DNA from: Monarcha castaneiventris obscurior | Lineage: Eukaryota; Chordata; Aves; Passeriformes; Monarchidae | NCBI GenBank assembly: GCA_026261815.1 | Contig: JAMPIT010000350.1 | Coordinates: 3,844,001-3,908,000 of the forward strand | Length of the DNA: 64,000 bases | Direction of reading: 5' to 3' | Shown here: positions 13,773 to 26,700 of the stretch, one piece after another | Numbering within the stretch: the first letter of the stretch is position 1 | Layout: the number at the start of each line of letters is the position of its first letter | The notes under the pieces: model-generated | Told to the model about the DNA's origin: nothing | What the model saw: only the letters and a program-made list of their open reading frames with translations | Database searches by the model: none | Position numbers and translations under genes: made by a program

Positions 13773-16700
13773 TGACTCTCTTTCAACTAGTGAAAAAAAC
13801 CCCTCTTTTAAAATACTAGGTAGTAATTCTACACAGCAAGTACTATTTGTCTTTTTTCTTCTGTAAAGGAAGTAGCACTCTGAGTTACAGTGTAGATGAA
13901 AGAGTTCCTCTGCATATTGCATACTGAAAGATCTGTGCTTAAGACTGCTAAGTAGGTGCTATAGAAAGAGTTCAAACACAGCTCTTGCTGCAAAATGCTC
14001 CTGAGCTTGCCAGTATGTAACATCATTAAACTCGCTAAAAATAAGGGGCCCTCAGGCCTGGTAAGAGCAATTTCTTCTTAATTAGGCTCCTGGGAAAGGA
14101 ACTTGGTTTTATAGGAAGACACTTCTTTTTAAAAAAGAGCTTTACAAGAAGAACAGAGTTCTGAACTTCATAGGTGGACACCTGTAATCCACCCCTTCTC
14201 ACATGGGAGGAGTTTTTCCTGAAGTCAAGAACCATAAAAGTGTTGCAAAGTTACCTTGAAACTTGGGTATAAGATTTCACTGCCTAGGAGTTGATTTTGG
14301 AAACATTAGAGAGAAACTAAGAGAGTGAAACACTAAGTAGGAACTGAAGGACATTCTTTGAGAACAAGTGCATTCTCAAATCCTATGTTGAAAACTTTAG
14401 AATCCTTTCCAAAGCAGAAAGTTTTTTATAATATACCAGAGGTTTGGAAACCTATAAATAGTGCTTTAATGCTGACTAATACTGTTAAGCTTCACAGTGT
14501 TGCAAAATTCAACTGTTTCAAGGCATTTCTGACAAATCTTTGCAGTAGAAAAACCAGAGAAAGCTTCAAAATGTAAACAAAATTAGGCCTTAATTTGTAC
14601 TCACACAACAGCAAAAAACCAAACAGGTTTTCATTAATTTGAGAAAGGACAGTATTCACTCTTTGGTATGTAGACAGAAATGTGGATCTAGAACTACTTC
14701 AGGATCAAGAATCCCTAGGCCAAGCTCAGAGGAGGCTTTTCTGAACTGTACTTACACCACCTCCAGAGAAAGAGCACACACACTTAATCTCTCAGGGAAA
14801 TAACCTTATCTGGTTTCTCTCGGGCATGTTTATTTGTTATTTCTTTCCTCAGAATCTGTATTTTAGGTTAAATGACTTGTTCAAGTCTTTGTACCATAAG
14901 CTGCCCAAAATACTTCACATCTGCTCTCCCTCTGCTTAGTGATTAATAACATCCCCTGACCTGCGTGCCAAAATATGCATGCCAAGATCCAGAACTTTTT
15001 GAGCTAAACAGGATCTTGCTGTTGTGCTGACAAAATGGTATCATAGCACTAGCAGTCAGCACACTCATGCAGTCCTTTTCGTGGCTTGGGGTACTTTATG
15101 GGAGCAGGAACATGCCCACTGTGGTGCACTTCCAAAGGCATGGAGCTCCCCTAGAGTCTTCTGAGAGTTTTACAAACTAAGCCTGTTGCCCACATAAATC
15201 TGTTTTTCAGCCAATGCCCAGAAAAGCATGCTGATGACAACATGGGAGGGGTCTTGCATATCAAATGACAGTCTGGGCACGGAAGCAGGCAATTTAGCAA
15301 AGATACACACATTTGCATCCTGCTGTACTATTTGCAAAAAAAAAGAGCTTTACAGAATTCTGGATGGAATGCGTCGTGCCCTGGAAATTCACTTTTCTCT
15401 TCAGTTACTATAGAAAGAGTATAGATGAGTAGATGGAATTGAAGCTTCTTTTTTGTATGACTGACACTTGATAATGTGAGTTCCATCATGAATGAGAGTG
15501 TTGTAAGGTCATTACTGATCTGCAGAGATACAGGGAGAATGAATTGGGTAGAAGGAAATATGGGAGATGTCAATGACATCTTGAGGTAGAATGTGGATAT
15601 CAAATAAATTGTTCCTGTGATGAATACTGAGATTGCTGACTCAAAACTGAAATGGAGAGAATCTCCATTTTCTTCATTCCTTGTCCCATACCAGTTTAAA
15701 AAGTGTCCTATTTGCTGCTGGACTAGAAGTCATGGACAGGAATAATGAAGCCCAAATGCTAAGTCTGAAGCACAACTTTGCCATATACCACAGCCTTTTC
15801 CTTATTCTCCTGCTGTACAACTTAGGGCAGAAAACAGATGAAAGAAAAGCCCTTTGGGAGACACTAACAACTTCAAAGGTTTCCTTTACCGTTATGCTTG
15901 CAAGAATTTCATATTAAGGCTGAATTTCACTGTATTCCTTTAGAGGGAAGACATTTCAGCTTTCGTGAAAGAAATACGTCGTTTTGAGGTACTGTATAGT
16001 TCAGTCTTGCAGATGGAATGAAATATGGATAAACAGGATAATGAACATTTTGTGAAGGCATAGGTCTTTACTGTAGTTCCTGATAATTTCCAGTGCCATG
16101 TCCATTTGCATCCTGCATTTTGGCTTCATGCTGGGATGAAACTTACAAAACCACCTCCTTTTATATTTATATGCTACCATGGAAATGCAGCCTGAGTGTG
16201 CAGGAAGCTAAGATGTGCTCCAGTGAGTCTAGGCTGAGGAGTACCTATAGAACTTATGCTGACTTGGCTCCTTAAGAAACTAAATCCAATCTTCAAATCA
16301 AAATTAATATACTAGAAGGCAGTGGTTTTGTTTTTAAGGTCATCATAAGAATCACTAAAGGTTCATACCTCCAATAAATGCTGTTCTGGATTAATCTCAA
16401 AGACTGGAAAGGAAACTTATCTATGAAGTGTAGAAAGGTCTTCCACTGGTTCATCAAACAATGTAGAGATCAGATTTCCTAAAGGACTATTTGATTTCCC
16501 AGAACTTTCCATGTCCTTCTTCTAAAATTGACCTGCCTCTGTGATCTTCCAAGTTCAATCTGCCCTTCTGCCTCTTCATATTGTCTTGTTAATTCTTTCT
16601 TTTCAACAGTTCTGAGGTAAAGGTGAAACTATGCTAATTACAGCATAGAGTTAGTAATTCAGACTTATTCTTATCCTCACAGTCAACAGAGGAAAGTTTG

Positions 16701-17757
16701 ATTTTACAGGGTGTGAATTTTTCTAAGTGTGAGATTCATTTTTTTCTGACGGAGATTCTTAGCACAGGTCAGATGACTGCAGGAGTTCCCATTCTGTCCA
16801 TTGATTATGAAGAGAATTGGGAATGAATAACTCATATTCAAATTGCTATATTAGACATATTTCTGGTTAGGCGAACTGAATCTCACCTTTGTAGATTACA
16901 GCTGCTACATCTTAGCAACTGTCAGTCTGTATGGCTGAAATATTGCTTCTTCCCTGCTATGTGCATTATTTAATCATGTTTTAGTTTGATGCCATGTTAT
17001 GGTTAAGGCACAGAGTGTATTTTAACTGACCAAAAGGAATTTTCACTGCATTTAAATTTCTGTCATACAATCAGCATCAACCCAAGTTCTTTCCTACTTT
17101 CTTTGTTTTTTGTTATAGTGCCACTGGAGTAACTCCCATCACCACTGAGCATGGATATTCTGTTCTCTCAATAGAGTCCCCTACAATACTTTACCAATTA
17201 ATTCAAAGCTTGGCTTTCTAGAAATTATACAAATGGATGTGATGATTGTTGTCAAAATGCCTCATCATTGTGCACTCCCATTGAAACAATTACTAACATA
17301 ACTAGTAGCTGTGTTTGGGAACAGGGCATACCATGTAGTTTAAGTTTGGATTACAGTAGAATCTGCCAAACCAGTGCACTATGATGGGCCACACTTGATA
17401 ATACTGAATGTGGCTGCTTGAAGAAGTACAAGATGCCTCGTGAGCTACTTATGAAATGTCAGGTATATATAGCAAACTTCTTTCTAGCATTTTCATTTCG
17501 AGATTTATGCCACAAAATGCAAAGATTATGTTCCTTATCCCCATGTTTTCTGAAGCATCTATGAAAATCTTCACTGTCTTTAGAGGTTTGATTGCTTTAA
17601 AAAGCTTCTTTTTCTCTGAGTAAGACCTTGTTGTCAGTAAGTTTCACAGGTTTCCCTGTTTCCTAATCCATAAGAATGCTGATGTCATTTTTGTCTCTTG
17701 CTCTCTCACCCTCCATCGCTGTGGAGAGCTCACCTGTATTCCTCAAGCTATGAAACC

Positions 17758-18235
17758 ATCTCTGCTCCAGTCTGGACAAGCTCAGCTCTCCCAGCCCCTT
17801 TTCCCAGGTGCTGCAGCCCCCAATGCTGCTGGCCCCTACTGAGTTGGATCCAGTTTATCAGTCTCTGTCTTGTACTGAGGAGCCCCAGACTGGATGTGGT
17901 ATCTGAGTCTAACAAGTGGCACTTCCCCCGGTCTCTGTTCCTGCATCCAGGCTATCCTTGGCTGTCTGTGTTCCCAGGGCTCATTGCTGGCCCATGTGCC
18001 ATTTACTGTCCAGCATGACCCCCAGGGTCTCTCTCAAAGAGCTGCTCTTCAGGAAGTTGGCTGTATCAGTTCCAGAGAAATTCTTTCCCAGGAACAGGAC
18101 TTTGCACATGTCCTTCCTGAATTTCATGAGCTTCCAATTAATCCTGCCTGTACATGTCACTCAGGATGGCAGCCCTGCTCTAGAGAAAATTGACAATTGA
18201 CCTGTCTACCCAGTTTGGTATCAGCTGTAGGTTGA
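17758..18235 (-). mobile_element. CR1 LINE fragment, minus orientation
   Basis: The + strand carries the antisense CR1 landmarks in the expected order: 'ctccagtctggacaagctca', then 'gccccagactggatgtgg', 'gtccagcatgacccccaggg', 'ggactttgcacatgtccttc', 'aatttcatgagcttccaa' and 'acccagtttggtatcagctg'. The copy lacks the extreme 3' tail and the 5' part of the LINE, so it is an internal relic. Several open frames of 94-106 codons cross it on the + strand, antisense to the element. They are an effect of the repeat's base composition, not genes. Confidence 0.87.
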
Positions 18236-21200
18236 TGCAGGTGCAAATAATGTTATTATCAGAAAAAACACCCCACAGATTTTGTTATAAAAGACAGATA
18301 TATTTAAAAATTACAGATTTTTTAAATATACTGTATTTTTAAAGGTGTTAACTACTCAGTACACATTTTATGCACCGAGAACGCTGTGTCTGTATTTGGG
18401 TGGGAGAGGGTAAACATGCATAGGCAACAGGCAAAAGGAGAGGCAGGTTAAGATGGAGAATAATGCTCTTCAGTGCAGGTAAAAAAAACGACCCACAAAC
18501 GAACTAGAAAAGTTAGTTTTCTCAGAGAGAATAGTTAAGTGATGAACAGAAGAGCATTAAAACTGCAATTAGCTAAACCATTACCCCTTTCCCTGCTCAT
18601 TATTTCTGTTTTCTTCACTCTCAAGCTCTTTGAGAGGAAACTGATATAATTACAACTGCTGTTTGTTATTATCTCAGTTTTATAAAACAAAGTTTTATAG
18701 AGTATCTCCCAGCAGTAGGATAGTTTCAGGCTATTGGCAGATTACTCATATGTGATAAGAAACAATTTAGTAATGATCTTCTCTTAAGCTAAATATAGCA
18801 CATACACTTTGTACACTGTGTCTGTAAACAGGGTGTGGAGCATAGAGAAATTGTTTGATATTCCAAGTTTTCTTGCCAATTTAAAATTACAGTGATTATG
18901 AACACATACTTACTTAAGCAGAAATAAATATTTCTGGTGATTAAAATAACAGAAAGGGGGGAGACCACAAGCAGGATTTGATGCATATGGAAACTCAATT
19001 CAATTGGAAGAAACATCTGTTACTCTATAAAAAGAAGGGTAAGAAATCAAGACATGGTTGAAGAATATCTAAGTCTGGTTATTCTATCTAAACTTTATGT
19101 GTATGATACACTTATATAGATTATCCATATATATCAATGGAAAACACACAAAAAAATTGAGCAGTATTATATATTTTTTGTCCAACATGAACATTTTCTT
19201 GAGGAAGAGAAGCCTTGAACAAACACTTCATCTGCAATTCTTATGTATTTGCTTTCCAAAGTAATCCTATATTCTGGTCATCTGTGTGTTAACAGGAGTA
19301 TCCTGTAGTTCTGCATCCTGAACTGGAAGGCAGTCTAACTTTTTATTTCCAATTTACTTTGAAAAAAGCACCATTGAACAGGCTGTAAGGGACAGTGACA
19401 TAAATTATTTTAGGTTAAATGGGTACTAAATATTACAGCCCTGTGAGTATTTTGGAGATGAAAACAATACTACACAAGTACCCTTCAGAGGCAGGTGAAG
19501 AATCGACAAAAGACATGCTGTTAAAGGTAGGTTTCCTTCCTGAAAAAAGACAGCAACTTTTGAATTTTCAGACCCATTTTTGGTATGTATTTCATTTTGA
19601 TTGTAAACAAAGGAGCCTTATTGATATAAGTATAATTTAACCCAATAAAAATGCACAGAAACGGCACATAGACTTATTTATGTCTCTTACATGAAAAAAA
19701 AGTAATGAGTACTCCATTGCAATAGTTCTAATACAAATTATATATTAGGCTTTCACACGAAACCTGCTGAGAGAGACAGGACTAAAACTAGAGCCAATTC
19801 TCCCTCCAGCTATTTCTTTCAATATATTTAATATTTCTGATTGCAGCAGGAATTCCAGATTGGAATTGCTACAGAGTGACCCCTGCAATTACATTTTTAA
19901 TGTTTATTTCCAAGCTGTGCTTTGAAAAAGGTTCTAAGCAAGACTCATTAGACTGTTAAAATTCCTGAATATTTTAGATGAAAAATCTTTAGCCTGCCAT
20001 TTCAGGTTTCACTTACAAAATGGTATCTCTGCCCTATGTGTGTCACTCTGTAAAATGAAGCGTGACACTTCAGTTCCTTCGTTACTTCTAGAAGTTCACA
20101 AATGTAATGACTGGTGCATATTCATGGATTCATGAGGAAGGATGCAAAGCAGGGATGTTACTTCAATGTACCACATTTTCCCTTAAAAGCTGTCACTGAA
20201 ACAGCACCCTGACTTTATACCTGCAGAACATAATTTGGCTAAAACTTCCAGTTTCTCAATTTAATAACGTGAGACACCACAAGGTTTAGCTACTGGTAGT
20301 TGGAGGAGACCTGTTGGAGCTGCCCAGGGATCAGGTTATTCATCTCTGTTCTCTGGACACATTAGGATTGGAGAAATTCTGTTCTGACTTCTGTGCTACC
20401 AAATTGATCTGCAAGTTCAATTCCATCTCAACATTCCATCTCAAATGGTTATGAATTAAGAATAAGTGGCTGTAAGACAATTACTATAGGGTTCACCTTC
20501 TGTAAAAATTACTGTTCACGTCTAAAGCATGCGTACAGTATCTACTGAGGACTAACAGAAGTTGGGTATATAGAAAATGATGTATTGAAAGCAGAAGATA
20601 TTTACTTCCTGCTGCAGGTGTTATGCATTATCACTCTTCAGTATTCAGCAGTGTTGGGATAACTGTCTAGAAACTGTAGAGTATACACAACCACTTCAAA
20701 TAATTATTAACTTTAATATGGGATTTGTTTGGGGCCTGACTGGAAAACATTTTCACATTTCCAGTGATTTGAGAGTTAGAGAAGGCTTTAGAGGAGGCTT
20801 TTGTATAGCAGTATAAGTAGCTGCAATATTTCCTGGATTCTTCATCTGGTAGTTAAGAATAAAAATTCTATCATGCTGTTTTTAGAGATTGGTCTAATTT
20901 TGAAATCCAAGTTCAACTCTCTTCTGTGGTGCTGTTAATTCCCAATTAACGAAAACTCCAGTGAAGCTGAGTATGGTAAGTGTAAATCAGTGTAAAGGGA
21001 TGAAAAGTTGGTAACAGTAGGCCAGGCAATCAGTGAGTAGCTAGAACTATTAAGAGCAGTAAGAAACTATGATTTAATTAGAAAAAAATTACTAAATCTT
21101 GTCAATGGTAAACTGTCAGTCATATGCAAAAATGGCTTTAATATTCAGAACAGAATATATTTAGTTTTTTAAAAGAAGCGGGATAAGGCATTCCAGTCTT

Positions 21201-21694
21201 ACAAGACTGAAAGCAAAATATCTTTTCCTGCATGTGTATCTAGGAAGGATATAAAAATCTAATATACTACTACGAATGCATCTTAATAGTCACATTACAA
21301 AGTCAAAAACTCAGAATCTAGTTTATCACATGAAAGAGAGTCCCTCTGGAGTTTTATTGCTATATATCATGATCTTGAAGAATATCAAATAGATTTGAGT
21401 GCAGCAATTTTTAGACACTTTTGGTAGTGTCTGCCTTTTCTTTTAATCCTATTGACATTTACTTGAATATTAATGGAGTAGGTTGCTCTCTGCTGTGCAC
21501 ATTTTCAGGATCTACCCAGAGGACATTCTGGAGCAAGCTATAAGCAGTGCTTTGTATTTCTAGTCCAGTTGCTACTCCTCAGTTGAGACAAGAGAAATTC
21601 TCTTCTTCCGTGTGTGCATCTGACTCATTCAGGGGCCCTGCCTGAAATTCTGAAGTGCAATGTATCACTCTTATTGCAGTCTCTATTTTAATGT

Positions 21695-22465
21695 CCTCAC
21701 CTACCCTGGTGAAGTTCAGCGAGGCCAAGTGAATGTTCTGCATCTGGGTCAGGGCAATGCCCAGTATTAGTACAGACTGGGGGATTGAGACCATCCCTCC
21801 AAAGAAGGACTTGGGAATATTGGTAGGTGAAAAATTAGACATGAGCCAGCATTGTGCACTTGCAGCCCAGACAGCCAACCATACTCCAGGATGCATAAAA
21901 AAAAAATGTGGCCAGCAAGTCAAGGCAGGTGATTCTCTCCTTCTGCTCTGCTCTGGTGAGACCCCACCTGCAGGGCTGCATCCAGCTCTGGGGTCCTAAG
22001 CACCAAAAGGACTTGGACCTGTTGGAGTGCGTCCAGAGGAGGCCATGAACATGACCAGAGGGCTGGAGCACCTCTCCTGTGAGGACAGGCTGAGGGAGTT
22101 GGGTTGTTCAGCCTAGAAAAGAGAAGATCTTGTTGTGACCTTTGATGTAGAAATGGGGCTTATAAGGAAGATGGAGAGAGACATTTTACCAAGGCCTATA
22201 GTTACAGGACAACAGTCATTGGTTATGAACCAAAAGTGACTGTATTTGATATAAGGAAGAATTCTTCACGATGAAGGTGTTGAGACACTGGCACAGGTTG
22301 CCCAGAGAAGCTGTGGATGCTCCATCCCTGGAAGTGTTCAAGCCCAGGCTGGATGGGGCTTTGTGCAGCCTGGTCCAGTGGAAGATGCCTCTATCCATGG
22401 CAGGGGAGCTGAAACTAGATAATCTTGAAATGTCCCAACCAAAACCATTCCATGATTTTATGACT
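21695..22465 (+). mobile_element. CR1 LINE fragment, plus orientation
   Basis: Sense-strand CR1 sequence runs from the end of the reverse transcriptase frame to near the 3' end. Landmarks are 'aggccaagtgaatgttctgc' and 'cagggctgcatccagctctg', then 'ctggagcacctctcctgtga', 'ggctgagggagttgggttgt', 'cacaggttgcccagagaagc' and 'ctggaagtgttcaagcccag'. It ends in a decayed 3' tail (ttccatgattttatgactcc). An A-run at 21897-21906 interrupts it. It is degraded and 5'-truncated. Confidence 0.88.
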
Positions 22466-24766
22466 CCATACAAGTGGACCAAATGAAAATGCCATGAACA
22501 ATCTGAATTATAAGAACTCCTGGAACTTCTGGAAGATTTGTCAAACCTGATTTTGAAGAAGGAGGGAACCAAGGTTAAAGTTGAGTGGGATACTCATGCT
22601 GAAAATTTGAATTTAAATGCTTAGCTGGAGAAAATCTTAGAAGTGAAAACAGGGTCACAGAATGGCAAATCATTAGACAGCCTTGTCAGTACTCATCACA
22701 TCCAGTTTAAACTACCAGGTCAGTCTAAGCAGTCCTAGTCCTTCCCCTGGTTCTTCAGTATTGCTGTCAGATGAACTCCATAGGGACAATCACTTTAAAG
22801 AGTAATGGTGTTAACAGCTATGGAAATTTCCAAGGGGGAAGAAGCTAACAAAATAAGTAGTTTTGTCTGAACACTGCCAGAACAGTATATGATCCCAGAT
22901 CCATGCAACAAACTTTAGTGGAAAAGTCATTCTGAAATTAGGTCATTCAACAAGGAGCAGAATTTGTATTTAATTTTTGTATTTGGCATCATAGACTCAA
23001 TTCTTTCTGTAGTAATCCCTTTGAGTCTATTCCTACTGATGTTTATTGATGATTTTCAAGAATGACAATGGATTTCTGCTAATTCTTCCTTCCAATTTAG
23101 AGAATTTTTTACCATCAATTTCTTCCAGACTGTGTTTTTAACTTCTGATACTTCTTCTCACTGTGCTTGTTTATTTTTTTGCCCAGTTTCTACAATTTTC
23201 ACTAGCCATTGCAATATACTTGCCCATCCATTTATATTTGGAAAAACAACCTCCTAAACTGCGGGGCATTGGTAGTCTCTGCTTCTTGTGGACAGACATC
23301 CTGAGATATGGCTTGGTTAAAACAGGCAGGCAGACAGCAATATTGATTGCTCCTACATGTTTTGTTCTACATACAAGTGCTATTAGGAGCTTTCAGAGGT
23401 GTTGAAGGAGCTCTAATGGCTGTCTCAGCTCATGAAAAACCCTGAGCTTCTTATCTATATTTATATCCTCCTGCAAAATTGGCCAGCAAGTCTAAGGTAG
23501 CAAACTTCACAGTGGGCTTGCAGCAGATTAAGTTTGGTTGTGGGAAGTATTAGCTCATACTTCTGTTCTCAGTTCATGGTCTGGGTACATTTACAGGTAA
23601 TGGCTTACTTTTTCAGGTACTATTTGTATTGAGAGACTATTTCCAATTTATCAAGACTGGAAATTAATCTGAGAAGGTCCAGGTCCATTGCTTAGTAGAT
23701 TCTCTGCAGAGAGAAGAATCAGCTATATTTATTCTGTGAATAACTCCTTTGTCAGTGCTTGCTTTCTTCTCACCAAGTCTTTGCTGAAGCATTTTCTGGC
23801 ATTTCTGTAGTGTTGTGTGCAGGGTGAAAGCCAGATTAGTTATGTCACGAAACCTAAACTAATCCTTTAGGTCTGTTTGGGCCCGTGTTAATGGGTTTTG
23901 TGCAAGGATGTTACAGATGTGTGACCAAACTGCAAAACACAATGCTGTAAATAAAGCTGCAAACCTTGAGGTCTGCAGTGTTTCTCAGACTGCCTTTATC
24001 CAGAGCCAGAGGGCTTCTGCAATTCATTTTGCTCCCACTTCCTCCTGGGGCCCAGGTCTTTTTAAAGAAAATCAGGGTAAGAGAGCAGTAAGGCCTGCCT
24101 GAAGAGACCAGAGGGATCAGCCTGCTGAACTTCATGCCTGCAGGTAGGGAACGCAGAGTAAAATAACCTGCACAGTAGAGAGAGTCACCAATTCTTATTT
24201 GAAAATAAGGGATAAAGGTGCAGTCAGAAGTCTGTAGCAGTAGCATCTGTTCGTAAATTATACCAGGAAAAGCTACCCACTAATGAGAAGTTAGATGGTC
24301 TTCACTGTTTTTTATGGTGATGTTTTGCTTTTTCTAATTCTCTTCCTGATGCAATTTTCTAGCATATCAAATACTAATTACGAATTACAATTATGCAGCA
24401 CTATTCTTACCCAGCAGCAAACTCAGCCAGGATACTATGAAATGAAGCTGCAAGCAATTTCTTATTTAGGAAAATGCAATTTTCTATGTTACTGCTGTGG
24501 GAAAATGTTGTCATATCTCAGCTGATGCCATACAGTGCTCTAGATGGTCTTCTTTGTTTATAATGGTGATAAACCACTATGCTGTTGCATGTCGGGTTTT
24601 GACTGCACCGGTTTGCAGACTCAGGTAATTATGCTCTTTTGTCTACTTGCTTATTTATGGATGTTTTGCTCACATGTTTTAAGCAACGCTATTTGATTGC
24701 AACCCTAATGGCAGGGTTCCCCTGTCATTATCCTACTGTGACACTGGGTTTGTCTGATTGCTGCAG

Positions 24767-24910
24767 GTGGAAACAATAGGTGATGCGTACTGTGTTGCGG
24801 CAGGGCTCCATAAGAAAAGCCTTAGTCATGCCAAAGCCATTGCCCTGATGGCACTGAAGATGATGGAGCTTTCAGAAGAGGTTCTCACTCCAGATGGAAG
24901 CCCTATTAAG
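24767..24910 (+). CDS. GUCY1A2: GUCY1A2 exon B: cyclase domain core with second metal-binding Asp
   Basis: This internal coding exon has 48 codons and is phase 0 at both ends. It is preceded by ttgctgcag and followed by gtaacc. It opens with VETIGDAYCVAAGLH, the most conserved cyclase block. The Asp of IGDAY (codon 24782-24784) is the second metal-binding aspartate, which works with the one in exon A to hold two Mg2+ ions at the GTP triphosphate. The rest is the amphipathic helix IALMALKMMELSEEVL and the loop TPDGSPIK. LTPDG and the absence of the alpha-1-type MSPHG segment favour alpha-2. The exon joins in frame to exon A (DIYK|VETIGD) and exon C (SPIK|MRIGIH), which reconstructs the standard order without a gap. 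The exon and its donor are intact. A read-through of the donor would stay open for 52 codons to a stop at 25067-25069. Confidence 0.97.
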
Positions 24911-26529
24911 GTAACCCCTTCGCTCTTCATTCTCAGCCAGTCAGTGATACACAGACCTGATTCATTTCATTGTGTTCTGTCTGTAGAAATTTGTTTATTG
25001 CTTGAGAATTTACTGTTGCATGAATATGTCTGCAGCTCTCATGGGCCACATGCCTCTTTTCCAAGTTGATGTAAAGCTGAATAAAAGAAGGATCTGCAGA
25101 CTGCCTGCTCTTTCTCACTGTTAATGTGCTTCCTTCCCATGCTATGCCACTTCCTTCCCCTAGTTTGGTACAGGAGGCAGCTGGAGGGGGAAAGCCGGAT
25201 GTCCTTTTGTAACATTTTCAAGTTCCTCTGCTGTTCTGCTTCTTGAGATCCTATACCAACATATTCAAAAGAATATCGTTCTGAAAAAAGTGTTGGACTA
25301 TGGATCTTGAAGAAAATTATTTTAAAGCTTCATGTGAACATTCACTGAACACAAAATAACCATTAAAAGACAAAGGTTGCCTGAAGATACCATAAGACAT
25401 AGCATTTTCAGTTTTGATGTATGACTATTTCAAACAGGTGTTAAATTAATCCTACTAAAATATGTATTTTTGATTGATTTTATTTATTTTTCCTGTGGCT
25501 ATAGCTGATTAATGTGTGCTAACTACACTGGTACATGCTGGGAGAGCTGTCTTCCAGAGCCTCTTCATATTTTCACTTTCTTTAGAGTCATTGCTGCAAT
25601 TGTAGGGAAATTTTGAAGGTGTATGTTTTACTCTGAGACTCACTTTTTGTGACTGTTTTCATTGCCACTCATTACTTTTCAGAAAAGGCCTCATATTTTC
25701 ACTGTCTGCATAAGAAAACCTGTAAAATAAAGACTATAAAGACATTTCAGAGGAAAAATGTGTAGAATAAAATGCTGGTAATAACCAAATATTTTCAAAA
25801 AGTGCTAATAAACTTCCTTTAGAATTGAGAAGAAAAAAGTCAGTTCGTGATACTTAAACTGAAAGTAGAGGTACTGAGAAGCTCATCATCATTTCTTAAT
25901 TGTCCCATCTTCAGGTTTAGGTGTAATAGATTTCAGGGCAGGAGGGATGGTGATATTGTAGAATGTTGTTACCTTTGTATGTAACCTAAAAGTTGTGCTC
26001 AAAAATAAGGCTCATCTTTCATAGTGGCATATTCTGATTTGTTTTAAAATATATTAAGATTAGGATTCCTCTCACATGGATATATTTACCCTGTAAACTA
26101 TTGCAATAAGGACTTTTGGAGAAGCCTACTTTAGTTTGTCCTAGTTTAGGTGTCTACTCTAGGATGAGATGACTCACGCCCTAAAAATGTGTCCTTTTTC
26201 AGTTGTCTGTAAGGGAAATCTATGGACTTAACCTAAATGTGGATGTCTATGCTGTGAGCTTCTACACTCTGTCACATGAGTCCTCCTACAATCAGCAAGG
26301 AATGCATAGTTTTTCCTAGTGCCTGTGTCAATGGTCATCACAGTTAAAAACATACTCATTATTTCTAAATTCAGTTGGCATGACTTTTGCCTTCCAGTCA
26401 ACGTTAAATTGGCTAGAGTGGCCCCTATTTTTGTTAGTTGGCAGTTTTTCCCTTAAAAACCATGAAGGGGCCCACTGTGCCACAGATTCCCATTAGCAAA
26501 TGTTCCATGTGCATAAAAATGTCTTAAAG

Positions 26530-26700
26530 CAGCATCAGGGGAAGTTCAGATTGGATATAAGGAAATATGGTAAAATGCTTGAATGAGCTCTGCAGGGAAG
26601 TGGTCATGGCCCCAAGCCTATATGTGTTTAAGCTCTTGGAAAAAGCTTTTAAATATATGGCTTAATTCTAAGTTGCCCTGTGTGCAGTCAGGTTCTGGAC
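26530..26700 (+). mobile_element. Degraded CR1 LINE 3' fragment, plus orientation
   Basis: The stretch follows the CR1 3' UTR pattern: 'gaagttcagattggatataa' (the first-line 'ggatattaggaa' block), then 'tgcagggaagtggtcatggc', and a 'tgtgtttaagctcttggaaa' equivalent of the 'ggtgtttaaa' block. The terminal tail is not clear. It is more diverged than the other copies, so it is probably old. Confidence 0.62.

Larger units (their letters stand above)
7055..24766 (+). other. GUCY1A2: GUCY1A2 intron A-B (17.7 kb)
   Basis: The intron starts with gtaata at 7055 and ends with gattgctgcag at 24766. It is phase 0. Its sequence is AT-rich and open frames are short and unrecognised. Recognisable content is CR1 fragments at 17758-18235 (minus) and 21695-22465 (plus), a perfect 12-bp tandem duplication at 13749-13772, a C-rich patch near 8940-9005 and short A/T tracts. 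A stretch at about 9780-10440 looks like a very old interspersed repeat but could not be assigned. If the intron were retained, translation from exon A would stop after seven extra codons (TAG at 7076-7078). Confidence 0.93.

Noticed and set aside
17698..18200. Three overlapping plus-strand open frames of 94-106 codons
   Set aside because: They lie antisense to a CR1 fragment and owe their length to its composition. None resembles a known protein.
21579..22572. Several open frames of 71-118 codons on both strands
   Set aside because: All fall within or across the 21695-22465 CR1 copy, and the reverse transcriptase frame is broken.
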